Shown here piece after piece: positions 35,410 through 43,002 of a stretch of DNA of 64,000 bases. A program made the translations under genes and the position numbers. The notes below the pieces were generated by a model. It made no database searches. It saw only the letters and a list, made by a program, of their open reading frames with translations, and had not been told where the DNA came from. The DNA lies in assembly GCA_021773095.1 (NCBI GenBank), contig JAJFKR010000027.1, positions 62,001 through 126,000 on the forward strand, written 5' to 3'. The stretch comes from Woeseiaceae bacterium. GTDB taxonomy: Bacteria > Pseudomonadota > Gammaproteobacteria > Steroidobacterales > Woeseiaceae. Numbering within the stretch: position 1 is the stretch's first letter; each line of letters opens with the position of its first letter.

Positions 35410-37182
35410 GTGACCGCCGATCAATCGGTCCTGTTTGGGCTGCTGTTATTCGTATTTGTATTCCTGATATGGGGCCGCTGGCGCTACGACCTTGTTGCGT
35501 TCGTAGCGCTATTGATCGCCCTCCTGACCGGTATTGTGCCGAAAGATCAGGCGTTTTCGGGTTTTGGCCATCCGGCCACCGTCATTATCGCGCTGGTTCT
35601 TATCATCAGCAGAGGATTGTCGAATTCCGGGGCGATAGAATTGGTAGCGCGATATCTCGTTGACGCATCACGAAAGCTCGCTACGCACATCACGATCATG
35701 TCGGGTCTTGCCGCCGCTCTGTCTGCATTGATGAACAATGTTGCTGCGCTGGCGCTGCTCATGCCCGTCGATATGCAGGCGGCGAAAAAAGCCGGCCGTA
35801 GTCCGTCACTCTCACTCATGCCGTTGTCGTTCGCATCCATCCTTGGCGGCATGATCACCCTCATCGGCACGCCACCCAATATCGTCATCGCCGAATTCCG
35901 CGGTGATGCTTTGGGTGAGTCGTACAGGATGTTTGATTTCGCGCCTGTGGGTCTTGCATGTGCCATCGTTGGCGTTGCCTACGTTGCGTTGATCGGTTGG
36001 CGATTATTGCCGAACGAGCGCAAGTCGGCGGATGCTGGCAAGGAGCTGTTTGACCTCGCAGACTATATCGCCGAAGTTCGGGTGCCGGAGGGTTCGGCAG
36101 CGATCGGCAGGAAGGTACGTGATCTGGATCATGCTGCAGGACGGAGCGATGTCGATATCGTTGGGCTGGTCAGGCGCGGTCGCCGCATGCCGGGGCTCGC
36201 AAGACTCGTTGAAGTTAAAGAAGGCGATGTTCTTGTCATTGAGGCCAGTCCGGATAGCCTTGAGGAAGTGATAGGAAATCTGAACCTCGAATACGTCGGT
36301 AAAGGGGAGGGCCAGCTTGGCGACGATGGGTTGATACTCAACGAGGTCGTGGTACAGGAATCATCGCGCCTGGCGGGGAAATCGGTGATGTCGCTGCGGC
36401 TCCTGTATCGCTATCGCGTCGCGCTGGTGGGTGTGTCTCGGCGGGGCACGCGATTTCGCGAGAACGTCAGGAAACTGATTTTGCAGCCCGGTGACGTGTT
36501 GTTGCTGCTCGGTGCTGAAGAGCGCCTCAGTGACATTACGGGCCGCCTTGCGCTCTTGCCACTGGCCGACAGGGGCCAGCGCGTCATACAACGCGAAAAG
36601 GCCTGGTGGGCTGTTGGAATATTTGCTGCGGCGATTACCGTTGCGAGTTTTGGTTTTGTCTATTTGCCCATTGCGCTGGGCTGCGCTACGGCGCTTTACG
36701 TGTTGTTCAATATAGTCCCGATTCGAGATGTTTACACGTCGATCGAATGGCCGGTCATTGTTTTGCTGGGCTCCATGATTCCAATAGGGGGCGCTTTACA
36801 ATCCACTGGCGGTACCGCATTGATTGCCGGTGGCATCGTCGACCTTTCAGCCGGGTATTCGCCGGTCGTCGTATTGACCCTGTTGGTGGTCGTTACGATG
36901 ACCTTATCCGACGTAATGAACAACACGGCGACCGCAGTCATCGCTGCGCCGATCGCGATTGAAATCGCATCGCGTCTGGAGGTTAATCCGGATCCATTTT
37001 TGATGGGAGTCGCTGTTGCTGCATCGTGTGCATTCCTGACGCCAATCGGACACAAGAACAACACGCTGATCATGGGGCCGGGCGGCTATCGTTTCGGGGA
37101 CTATTGGCGCATGGGATTGCCACTCGAAATCCTGATCATTGTGGTATCTGTCCCGGCAATTACCTTTTTCTGGCCGATGTAA
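35410..37182 (+). CDS. SLC13/DASS-type permease with two RCK_C domains
   Basis: This 590-residue ion/dicarboxylate transporter has GIVPKDQAFSGFGHPATV and TLIGTPPNIVI in the first half and SDVMNNTATAVI and THE-like GHKNNTLIMGPGGY in the second. Two TrkA_C (RCK_C) domains lie between (about 205-290 and 295-380), probably binding a regulatory ligand. It starts at GTG 35410 and is 3 bp from the amidohydrolase, suggesting uptake of that enzyme's product. Confidence 0.9.
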   Translation: MTADQSVLFGLLLFVFVFLIWGRWRYDLVAFVALLIALLTGIVPKDQAFSGFGHPATVIIALVLIISRGLSNSGAIELVARYLVDASRKLATHITIMSGLAAALSALMNNVAALALLMPVDMQAAKKAGRSPSLSLMPLSFASILGGMITLIGTPPNIVIAEFRGDALGESYRMFDFAPVGLACAIVGVAYVALIGWRLLPNERKSADAGKELFDLADYIAEVRVPEGSAAIGRKVRDLDHAAGRSDVDIVGLVRRGRRMPGLARLVEVKEGDVLVIEASPDSLEEVIGNLNLEYVGKGEGQLGDDGLILNEVVVQESSRLAGKSVMSLRLLYRYRVALVGVSRRGTRFRENVRKLILQPGDVLLLLGAEERLSDITGRLALLPLADRGQRVIQREKAWWAVGIFAAAITVASFGFVYLPIALGCATALYVLFNIVPIRDVYTSIEWPVIVLLGSMIPIGGALQSTGGTALIAGGIVDLSAGYSPVVVLTLLVVVTMTLSDVMNNTATAVIAAPIAIEIASRLEVNPDPFLMGVAVAASCAFLTPIGHKNNTLIMGPGGYRFGDYWRMGLPLEILIIVVSVPAITFFWPM

Positions 37183-37270
37183 TGCTTATGTAAAGCGGCT
37201 GTCGCACAACGCAGAATTGGGTGTCAAAAACTGACAAATGCTGCCCATTGTCACGCGAGGCGTCACAGAT

Positions 37271-37303
37271 ACTTATCGCATAAGTCATTGAAAGATATTG
37301 ACT
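37271..37303. promoter_or_regulatory. Overlapping dyads upstream of the sigma-54 promoter
   Basis: ACTTAT-CGC-ATAAGT (37271-37285) is a perfect inverted repeat, and AGTCA (37283-37287) with TGACT (37299-37303) is a second one. They lie about 20-50 bp upstream of the -24 box. They are reasonable activator sites, perhaps for FleQ or another sigma-54 activator, but no consensus match decides which. Confidence 0.35.
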
Positions 37304-37321
37304 AAAAGATTTCCCCCTGTC

Positions 37322-37338
37322 TTGGCACAAGCCTTGCA
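37322..37338 (+). promoter_or_regulatory. Sigma-54 (-24/-12) promoter
   Basis: TTGGCACAAGCCTTGCA matches the sigma-54 consensus TTGGCAC-N5-TTGCA fully, with the invariant GG (37324-37325) and GC (37336-37337) exactly 10 bp apart. The start site near 37349 would give a leader of about 27 nt for the gene at 37376. Confidence 0.9.
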
Positions 37339-37375
37339 ACATTGTTTGTGACTAATGACCCGGACGGAGAAAGTC

Positions 37376-37609
37376 ATGGACAGAGCGACAATCCTCGATT
37401 GGACTGAAGCCCAGGTGCAGCTGAAACTGGACGATCACCGCAACGTCAAATACCAGGTATACAGAGACGGCGACAAGCACTTTCTTGAAGTACAGGGTGC
37501 GCAAGGCGAGCCGATCCACACGCTCGAGTTACCAGATGGTATGAAACTCGATCAGAGCAGCTATCAGGTACTGTTGCGTTACGTCTTGCTGGACGTCGTT
37601 GCGGCGTAA
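37376..37609 (+). CDS. Small protein of unknown function under sigma-54 control
   Basis: This 77-residue soluble protein starts at ATG 37376 with GGAG 7 nt upstream; an in-frame ATG at 37355 would lie almost at the transcription start. The sequence (begins MDRATILDWTEAQVQLKLDD) has an alternating charged/hydrophobic pattern suggesting a small beta-alpha fold, no cysteines and no membrane segment. I do not recognise a family. Its end overlaps the convergent dipeptidase gene by 31 bp. A perfect sigma-54 promoter is the only clue to its use. Confidence 0.8.
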   Translation: MDRATILDWTEAQVQLKLDDHRNVKYQVYRDGDKHFLEVQGAQGEPIHTLELPDGMKLDQSSYQVLLRYVLLDVVAA

Positions 37610-38805
37610 TCCAGGACGGCCTGCCAGACTCTAAGGAGATTCTCACCGAGGATCTTCCTGATATCGTCTTCGCTGTAGCCGCGATCCAGCAAACCCTGAA
37701 CCAGGTTAGGGTAGCTCGCAACGTCTTTCAGGCCTATCGGAAGCGAATCGCCAACACCGTCATAGTCCGATCCGATACCGACATGATTGACGCTGGTTAG
37801 TGCAACGACGTGGTCAAAATGGTCGAGTACATCGTCAAGATTTGCGAACGGAAACGGACCGTGCTCAGTCTCGAAGATGGCGGGGAACTGGTGGCGGACC
37901 TCCGCCTTCGATAATTCCGGATGCTCCGTCGCATACGCCTCCGAAGCCTCATTACGTGCGAATGCATATTCGTTGGCCTCCGCGGTTATGAAGCTGGACC
38001 CGTAATTTATCTGTATAACGCCGCCGTTTTGCGCGAGCGCGACGATCATTTCGTCATTCATATTGCGCTCAAAGCCGGGCGTAAACTTGCGCGCCGACGA
38101 GTGCGACGCAATGGATGGCGCATTACTGATTTCCATGACTTGCCAAAACGCTTCGTCGGATACATGGCTGATATCTACCATGATGCCAAGTCGATTCATT
38201 TCCCCGACAACCTCGGCACCGAATTCGCTCAATCCATTCCATTGGTGATTCTTGTCGTAGGACGAGTCGGACAGGTGATTCGACAGGCTGTGCGCCAGCG
38301 TAATGTAGCTCACGCCACGATCGAAGAAGTACTGCAAATTGGCAAGGTCTCCCTCAACCGGTGAGCCGTTTTCCATGCCCAGCGGCAACGATATGAGTCC
38401 GGCTGCGAATTGTTCGCGCACCTCGGATGGTGAGCGTGCGATCGCGAATTTATCCGGCCATTGCTCAGCGAAGCCATCGACCAAATCGATGAGCTTGTCG
38501 GCAAGCGCTTTTGAACCGCCCTCGGTCTCCAGTGAGGCGGGAGTGTAGATCGACATGAAGGGTGCGTTCAGCCCGCCCGTAACGGCTCGCGGATGGTCGA
38601 AATCCCCACCATCAGTGGCTTCAGATATATTGGCAGCTTTGGCGTCCAGCCGATAAGGCACATCGATATGGGTGTCGACGATTATGCTGGTTCTGGCAAT
38701 ATCACCGGCGTCAGGAGCGGAAGGGGCGGTTTTGGGGTCTGCCGGCTGATTGCAGCCAGAGATCAAAACGGTGGCCAGGGCGAGACTGAAGAGTCTGTTG
38801 ATCAT
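37579..38805 (-). CDS. Membrane dipeptidase (M19), lipoprotein
   Basis: This 408-residue protein has a lipoprotein signal (LISGC, residues about 14-18) and an M19 renal-dipeptidase fold. The metal ligands are visible: VDTHIDVPY (HxD), GMENGSPV (bridging Glu), VDISHVSDE (His), ASHSSAR (His) and GIGSDYDG (Asp). It hydrolyses dipeptides, possibly including D-amino-acid ones, in the periplasm. Confidence 0.93.
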   Translation of the reverse strand: MINRLFSLALATVLISGCNQPADPKTAPSAPDAGDIARTSIIVDTHIDVPYRLDAKAANISEATDGGDFDHPRAVTGGLNAPFMSIYTPASLETEGGSKALADKLIDLVDGFAEQWPDKFAIARSPSEVREQFAAGLISLPLGMENGSPVEGDLANLQYFFDRGVSYITLAHSLSNHLSDSSYDKNHQWNGLSEFGAEVVGEMNRLGIMVDISHVSDEAFWQVMEISNAPSIASHSSARKFTPGFERNMNDEMIVALAQNGGVIQINYGSSFITAEANEYAFARNEASEAYATEHPELSKAEVRHQFPAIFETEHGPFPFANLDDVLDHFDHVVALTSVNHVGIGSDYDGVGDSLPIGLKDVASYPNLVQGLLDRGYSEDDIRKILGENLLRVWQAVLDYAATTSSKT

Positions 38806-38877
38806 TTTGGGATATTTCGCTGGTTAGAAAGGTCGAAGATTGTAACAATATGCAGGTGATCGTACAGGAGCAATACG

Positions 38878-39222
38878 ATGAGTAATGACAATCCACCGGT
38901 AGACGATGCATTTGTCGGTGAAAACAAGTCTGGTAATCCAATTGAGGAAAATCTGAAATCCGGTGCCACCTGGATGCGGTGTTTATTCATGCTGATCAGC
39001 TGCGTTCTGGCGAGCGTTGCAATTTTCGCCGGATCCGTGATCGTCGTGCTCGGTTTCTTCTGGGTTTTGTTCACTGGAGACGTCAACCAGCAGATGAAGG
39101 AGGCTGGGCAGAGTGTGGCGACCTACCTCTACAATATTTCCCGGTACCTGACTTTCAACACGGATGAGAAGCCTTTTCCATTAGGCGGTGCATGGCCTGC
39201 AGGGAAGCCCGAAGAGGCATAG
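38878..39222 (+). CDS. DUF4389 membrane protein
   Basis: This 114-residue protein has two TM helices (about 35-60) and the DUF4389 pattern: FTGDVNQQMKEAGQSVATYLYNI-like segment, then YLTFNTDEKPFPLG. Function unknown. The ATG has AGGAG 8 nt upstream. It is divergent from the dipeptidase gene. Confidence 0.85.
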   Translation: MSNDNPPVDDAFVGENKSGNPIEENLKSGATWMRCLFMLISCVLASVAIFAGSVIVVLGFFWVLFTGDVNQQMKEAGQSVATYLYNISRYLTFNTDEKPFPLGGAWPAGKPEEA

Positions 39223-39257
39223 TCCGGGTCCCCCCGCGGTTGGGTTCACGGTCTGGC

Positions 39258-39512
39258 CTAAACTGACAGCTCACGCTGCGTGGGTTGCCATTGCGCCAGA
39301 TTAATATGGGCGGCGCCAACGCCAAGGCCGCGTACCCAGCGCGCCGCAGCGTCCAGCGTGACCCAGGTTCGTATTTTCCCCTTGCGGGTCTCGGCAGTAA
39401 TCGGTCCGTTCGGCGTTCTTGCTTCGATATGGAATCGAGCGCCGTTCGCGATGATGTTGATGTTCTTTATGGCGCCAGCGGCAACCATTGCCCTCAACAT
39501 ACGTTCATCCAT
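39258..39512 (-). CDS. ParC-like partition-associated small protein
   Basis: This 84-residue protein (begins MDERMLRAMVAAGAIKNINI, ends in AHINLAQWQPTQRELSV) resembles small 'ParC family partition-associated' proteins encoded by plasmids and integrative elements next to a ribbon-helix-helix gene. That identification is from remembered sequence pattern. It overlaps the upstream RHH gene by 8 bp. The start is ATG 39512; a longer frame runs into the RHH gene. Function unknown; it may be a remnant of a mobile element. Confidence 0.7.
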   Translation of the reverse strand: MDERMLRAMVAAGAIKNINIIANGARFHIEARTPNGPITAETRKGKIRTWVTLDAAARWVRGLGVGAAHINLAQWQPTQRELSV

Positions 39513-39699
39513 TGGGAGTCCCCGGGAAAAAGTCGTTTTGTTCCGGAATGCTGATACCGCTTTGATCACAGTGTCTGCGAATCAGCATTTCGACCATATT
39601 CGCTACGCTGCGGTGCTCACGAGCTGCGGCTTCTCTCACCGCTTCTTTGATGCCCGGTTCTATGCGCAGGTTCAGTGTGGATACTTTGGTCTTGGCCAT
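39505..39699 (-). CDS. Ribbon-helix-helix DNA-binding protein
   Basis: This 64-residue protein is of Arc/CopG type: a short strand STLNLRIEP, then helices IKEAVREAAAREH and SVANMVEMLIRRHC. It probably binds as a dimer to the 12-bp inverted repeat that covers its own promoter and start codon (39698-39740), giving autorepression. It forms a two-gene operon with the ParC-like gene. Confidence 0.85.
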   Translation of the reverse strand: MAKTKVSTLNLRIEPGIKEAVREAAAREHRSVANMVEMLIRRHCDQSGISIPEQNDFFPGTPNG

Positions 39700-39740
39700 G
39701 CGTTACATTGTATATAAGTAAGAGTTTAAATGTAACGCAT
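39698..39740. promoter_or_regulatory. Operator: 12-bp perfect inverted repeat over the RHH promoter
   Basis: ATGCGTTACATT (39698-39709) and AATGTAACGCAT (39729-39740) are perfect inverted copies with a 19-bp A+T-rich spacer. The left arm includes two bases of the RHH start codon; the spacer contains a minus-strand TATAC-type -10 candidate. It fits an autoregulatory operator. Confidence 0.7.
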
Positions 39741-39807
39741 TTTGCGATAATTCTGTGTTGTCGCGTCAGTGATTGACCACTGGCGCATCGCTCCCTAAGC
39801 TGCGCCG

Positions 39808-40989
39808 ATGCAAAGACGCTCCTGGCAGTCGCCCAAAAACCTGTTGCTACTCATGTCAGTCGCGATGCCGGTTGCATTCAGTACCTGGAACGCATTACTC
39901 AATAACTTCGTCATCGAGCGGGCAGGATTTACAGGCGTTGAAATAGGAATTCTGCAAAGCCTGCGTGAAATACCGGGTTTTCTCGCGTTCACTACCGTCT
40001 TCGTCCTCCTTATCATCAAGGAACAACTTCTTGCCGTTATTGCTCTTGCGATTCTCGGAATCGGCGTCGCGCTGGCCGGCGTATTCCCGACTCCAGCCGG
40101 GCTGTATTGCACGACCGTCCTGATGTCGATCGGTTTTCACTATTTCGAAGTTCTTAAACAGTCTTTGGCGTTGCAGTGGTTCCGCAAGCTTGAAACACCG
40201 CAGGCACTGGGCAAACTGATTTCCATCGGTTCAATTACCTCGCTGATTGTGTATGCCGTTCTGTGGTGTTTGCTGGAACTACTGTCACTGGATTACATCT
40301 GGATTTTCCTGCTGGCAGGCGGTGCGTGTTGCGGACTTGCTGTTTTCATGTGGCTGGGATTTCCAAAATTTGAAGTCGAGCACGAACAAACAACAAAACT
40401 GGTGTTGAGGAAACGCTATTGGCTTTACTACGCCTTGAAGTTTCTGTCCGGTGCACGCCGCCAGATTTTCATGGTCTTTGCGGCATTTCTGATGGTAGAA
40501 AAGTTCGGTTATTCGGCATCCCAGGTGGCGTTGCTGTTCCTGATCAATTATGCGTTCAACTGGTTATTTGCGGAAAAAATCGGCAGTTTGATCGGACGGA
40601 TTGGCGAACGCCGTGCGCTAAGTATTGAATACGGCGGACTGATTATCGTGTTTAGCGCCTATGCGTTTGTCGAAAACGCCACTATCGGTGCGGGATTGTA
40701 CGTTATTGATCATATGTTCTTCGCGCTGGCCATTGCCATGAACACCTACTTCCAAAAAATCGCCAGCCCTGAAGATATTGCCAGCAGTGCGGGTGTGTCA
40801 TTCACGATCAATCACATGGCTGCGGTAGTCGTTCCGGCCGTGCTTGGTATGGTCTGGATTGTATCGCCTGCTGCCGTCTTCCTGATCGGTACTGGATTTG
40901 CTGTTTGTTCCCTGATTCTGTCGCAGAACATCCCCACTCGTCCCATTCAGGGTAATGAGGTCCGGTGGGGATGGAGCGGCGCAGTATAG
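39808..40989 (+). CDS. MFS-family transporter
   Basis: This 393-residue protein has 12 predicted TM helices and MFS-like loops (GVEIGILQSLREIPGF, LIGRIGERRALSIEYGG). The substrate is unknown. No clear Shine-Dalgarno precedes the ATG at 39808. The gene is divergent from the RHH/ParC-like pair and shares the upstream region with it. Confidence 0.85.
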   Translation: MQRRSWQSPKNLLLLMSVAMPVAFSTWNALLNNFVIERAGFTGVEIGILQSLREIPGFLAFTTVFVLLIIKEQLLAVIALAILGIGVALAGVFPTPAGLYCTTVLMSIGFHYFEVLKQSLALQWFRKLETPQALGKLISIGSITSLIVYAVLWCLLELLSLDYIWIFLLAGGACCGLAVFMWLGFPKFEVEHEQTTKLVLRKRYWLYYALKFLSGARRQIFMVFAAFLMVEKFGYSASQVALLFLINYAFNWLFAEKIGSLIGRIGERRALSIEYGGLIIVFSAYAFVENATIGAGLYVIDHMFFALAIAMNTYFQKIASPEDIASSAGVSFTINHMAAVVVPAVLGMVWIVSPAAVFLIGTGFAVCSLILSQNIPTRPIQGNEVRWGWSGAV

Positions 40990-41040
40990 AATGGAGCAGG
41001 CGAGCACATTTGGATAATGGAGTGATCAGTGCAGGAAACA

Positions 41041-41688
41041 ATGCAACTTGAAAGTACCAACATCGGACATGTCGAAACGATCAGCCACAACAGCGGACCA
41101 CTGACGACCGGCATCTGCAAGAATCCGGTCGCTGAGCCTGTATATCTCGAGGAATCCGGTGTCCGCGGCGATTCGATTGTTGATCACGAGAGCCATGGTG
41201 GCGCGGATCAGGCCGTCTACGCCTACAGTGCCGACGATTACGACTGGTGGAAGAACGAAACGGGTCGGGAATTCTCTCCGGGCCTGTTCGGTGAGAATCT
41301 GACTATTCGCGGTATGCCGTCCGACATGAATATCGGCGATCGCCTGCTGATCGGAGAGGTGGTTCTTGAGGCGAGTGCGCCGCGTATACCCTGCAGGGTG
41401 CTCGCGGCGAAAATGCAACGCTCGGAGTTCGGCCTGGAGTTTCGGGCCGCCGAGCGGCCTGGAATCTATTTTCGCGTCCTGAACAGCGGTGCAGTAAGCG
41501 TTGGTAATGTTGTGACCTATGTCGCGGATGCCTCCAGCAACGTCTCGATTCTGGAGTTATTTCGCTTCAATTACGCGCTGCGGCATGACCGGGCCGATCT
41601 GCATCGCTTTCTTTCGGCGCCTGTGGCAATTCGATTCCGGGAGAAAATAGAGGGCAAACTGGAATCTATGGGGCTTGAACCGGGCTGA
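41041..41688 (+). CDS. MOSC-domain protein (YiiM-like)
   Basis: This 215-residue protein has a MOSC domain (RGDSIVDHESHGGADQAVYAY, FGENLTI, and the conserved Cys in APRIPCRVLAAKM) and a C-terminal 3-alpha helical extension as in YiiM. MOSC proteins handle sulfur or molybdenum cofactor; YiiM relatives detoxify hydroxylated purines. I prefer ATG 41041 with AGGA 6 nt upstream over GTG 41029. Confidence 0.88.
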   Translation: MQLESTNIGHVETISHNSGPLTTGICKNPVAEPVYLEESGVRGDSIVDHESHGGADQAVYAYSADDYDWWKNETGREFSPGLFGENLTIRGMPSDMNIGDRLLIGEVVLEASAPRIPCRVLAAKMQRSEFGLEFRAAERPGIYFRVLNSGAVSVGNVVTYVADASSNVSILELFRFNYALRHDRADLHRFLSAPVAIRFREKIEGKLESMGLEPG

Positions 41689-41727
41689 TTTTTCTTTTCT
41701 TTATCTCGTGTTGATTTTTTCATGAAA

Positions 41728-41753
41728 TGATATCATAATGATATCAAATTGAT
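41728..41753. promoter_or_regulatory. Phased TGATATCA operator before the SPFH gene
   Basis: Two identical palindromes TGATATCA occur at 41728-41735 and 41739-41746, 11 bp apart start to start (one helical turn). A third half-site TGAT begins at 41750, again 11 bp on. The array ends 31 bp before the SPFH start and probably overlaps its promoter. The Arc-type protein at 42667 is the best candidate ligand. Confidence 0.6.
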
Positions 41754-41783
41754 GGAGCTGAGAGAAGCAGAAAGGAGAACGAC

Positions 41784-42653
41784 ATGATTCGCGAAAAGAA
41801 GAAAACCGTACTGTCCGGGTACCTGATGATCGGAGCATTGGCCGTGGCGCAGTTATTGCTGGCTTACGCTGTTGTCAAGGCGGTCCATTTGCAGTCATTG
41901 GCACTGGCCATCCCGTCGGTCATCGCATCTGTCATCGTTTTGATCTGCTGGGCTGGTCTGTTCATGGTGCATCCGAATGAGGCGAAAGTACTGCAACTGT
42001 TTGGAAAGTACGCCGGAACAACGCACGAGCCAGGCCTGAAATGGGCGAACCCGTTTTTTTCGAAGGTAGCGGTATCGACGCGCATCCGGAATTTTGAATG
42101 CAGCAAACTAAAAGTGAATGACGCGAACGGCAGCCCGATCGAAATAGCAGCGGTGGTCGTTTGGAAGGTGTTTGACACGGCAGAGGCATTGTTCGAAGTT
42201 GACGACTATGCCGGCTTTGTAGAAATTCAAAGTGAGTCCGCTTTACGCAACCTCGGTACCGCCTATCCGTACGAACCTCACGATGGCGAGGCCATCGCAC
42301 TCAGAAGCAATCCTCAGGAAATAGCGGAAGCACTCGTAAAAGAAATCCAGGACCGACTGACCCAGGCAGGGATCACCGTTATTGAAGCCAGAATATCGCA
42401 TCTTGCATACGCACCCGAAATCGCGAACGCGATGCTGCGCAGGCAACAGGCATCGGCCATTATCGCGGCTCGCAAGCAAATTGTCCGGGGCGCCGTTGGT
42501 ATGGTGCACCTGGCACTGGATGAACTGGATCAAAACGATATCGTGAAGCTCGATGAAGAGCGAAAAGCTGCGATGGTCAGCAATTTGCTGGTCGTCCTGT
42601 GTAGTGATGAGAGCGCACAGCCGGTTTTGAATGCCGGCTCACTCTATACCTGA
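41784..42653 (+). CDS. SPFH/Band 7 membrane protein
   Basis: This 289-residue protein has two N-terminal TM helices (about 12-32 and 40-60) followed by an SPFH domain ([51 protein letters not shown]). SPFH proteins scaffold membrane microdomains and associate with proteases. It has an AGGAG Shine-Dalgarno. An Arc-like gene follows 13 bp after its stop; this pairing is common in proteobacteria. Confidence 0.92.
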   Translation: MIREKKKTVLSGYLMIGALAVAQLLLAYAVVKAVHLQSLALAIPSVIASVIVLICWAGLFMVHPNEAKVLQLFGKYAGTTHEPGLKWANPFFSKVAVSTRIRNFECSKLKVNDANGSPIEIAAVVVWKVFDTAEALFEVDDYAGFVEIQSESALRNLGTAYPYEPHDGEAIALRSNPQEIAEALVKEIQDRLTQAGITVIEARISHLAYAPEIANAMLRRQQASAIIAARKQIVRGAVGMVHLALDELDQNDIVKLDEERKAAMVSNLLVVLCSDESAQPVLNAGSLYT

Positions 42654-42666
42654 TTCGGGATTCCGT

Positions 42667-42846
42667 ATGGCGGCACGAAAATCATTCGCTTTGCGAATCG
42701 ATTCCAGGACTCTGGAGGCGATGCAACGCTGGGCGAAAGACGATCTGCGCAGTTTGAATGCGCAGATCGAATTTGTGTTACGGGAGTCACTGCGAAAATC
42801 GGGGCGATTACACCCATCAGACCCGCCAAAGGATACTGACGAATAG
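42667..42846 (+). CDS. Arc-family ribbon-helix-helix protein
   Basis: This 59-residue protein has the Arc-like pattern SFALRIDSRTLEAMQRWA (strand then helix A) and LNAQIEFVLRESLRKSG (helix B). It is encoded directly after the SPFH gene, so it probably regulates the operon through the TGATATCA sites. The ATG 42667 is chosen over an upstream in-frame ATG because the RHH strand then begins near residue 4. Confidence 0.85.
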   Translation: MAARKSFALRIDSRTLEAMQRWAKDDLRSLNAQIEFVLRESLRKSGRLHPSDPPKDTDE

Positions 42847-42867
42847 CAGCGATGTTACCCTGTCGGT

Positions 42868-42993
42868 ATGCGGACTATTCTTCCATACGCTGGTGTCATT
42901 CTTGCGCTAATAGCCGCGGCTAGTGTCGCGTTCGTCGCATGGGAGCTCACCAAAGAAGCAGCAGATGACGGCGAACCGGGCGACAACGACTAA
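42868..42993 (+). CDS. Possible 41-aa single-TM protein
   Basis: An ATG at 42868 opens 41 codons encoding one clear membrane helix (ILPYAGVILALIAAASVAFV) and an acidic tail ending in GDND. It lies between the Arc-like gene and the convergent DUF3300 gene with little room to spare. A weak Shine-Dalgarno and small size make this tentative. Confidence 0.4.
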   Translation: MRTILPYAGVILALIAAASVAFVAWELTKEAADDGEPGDND

Positions 42994-43002
42994 TCGTTAG
43001 TG

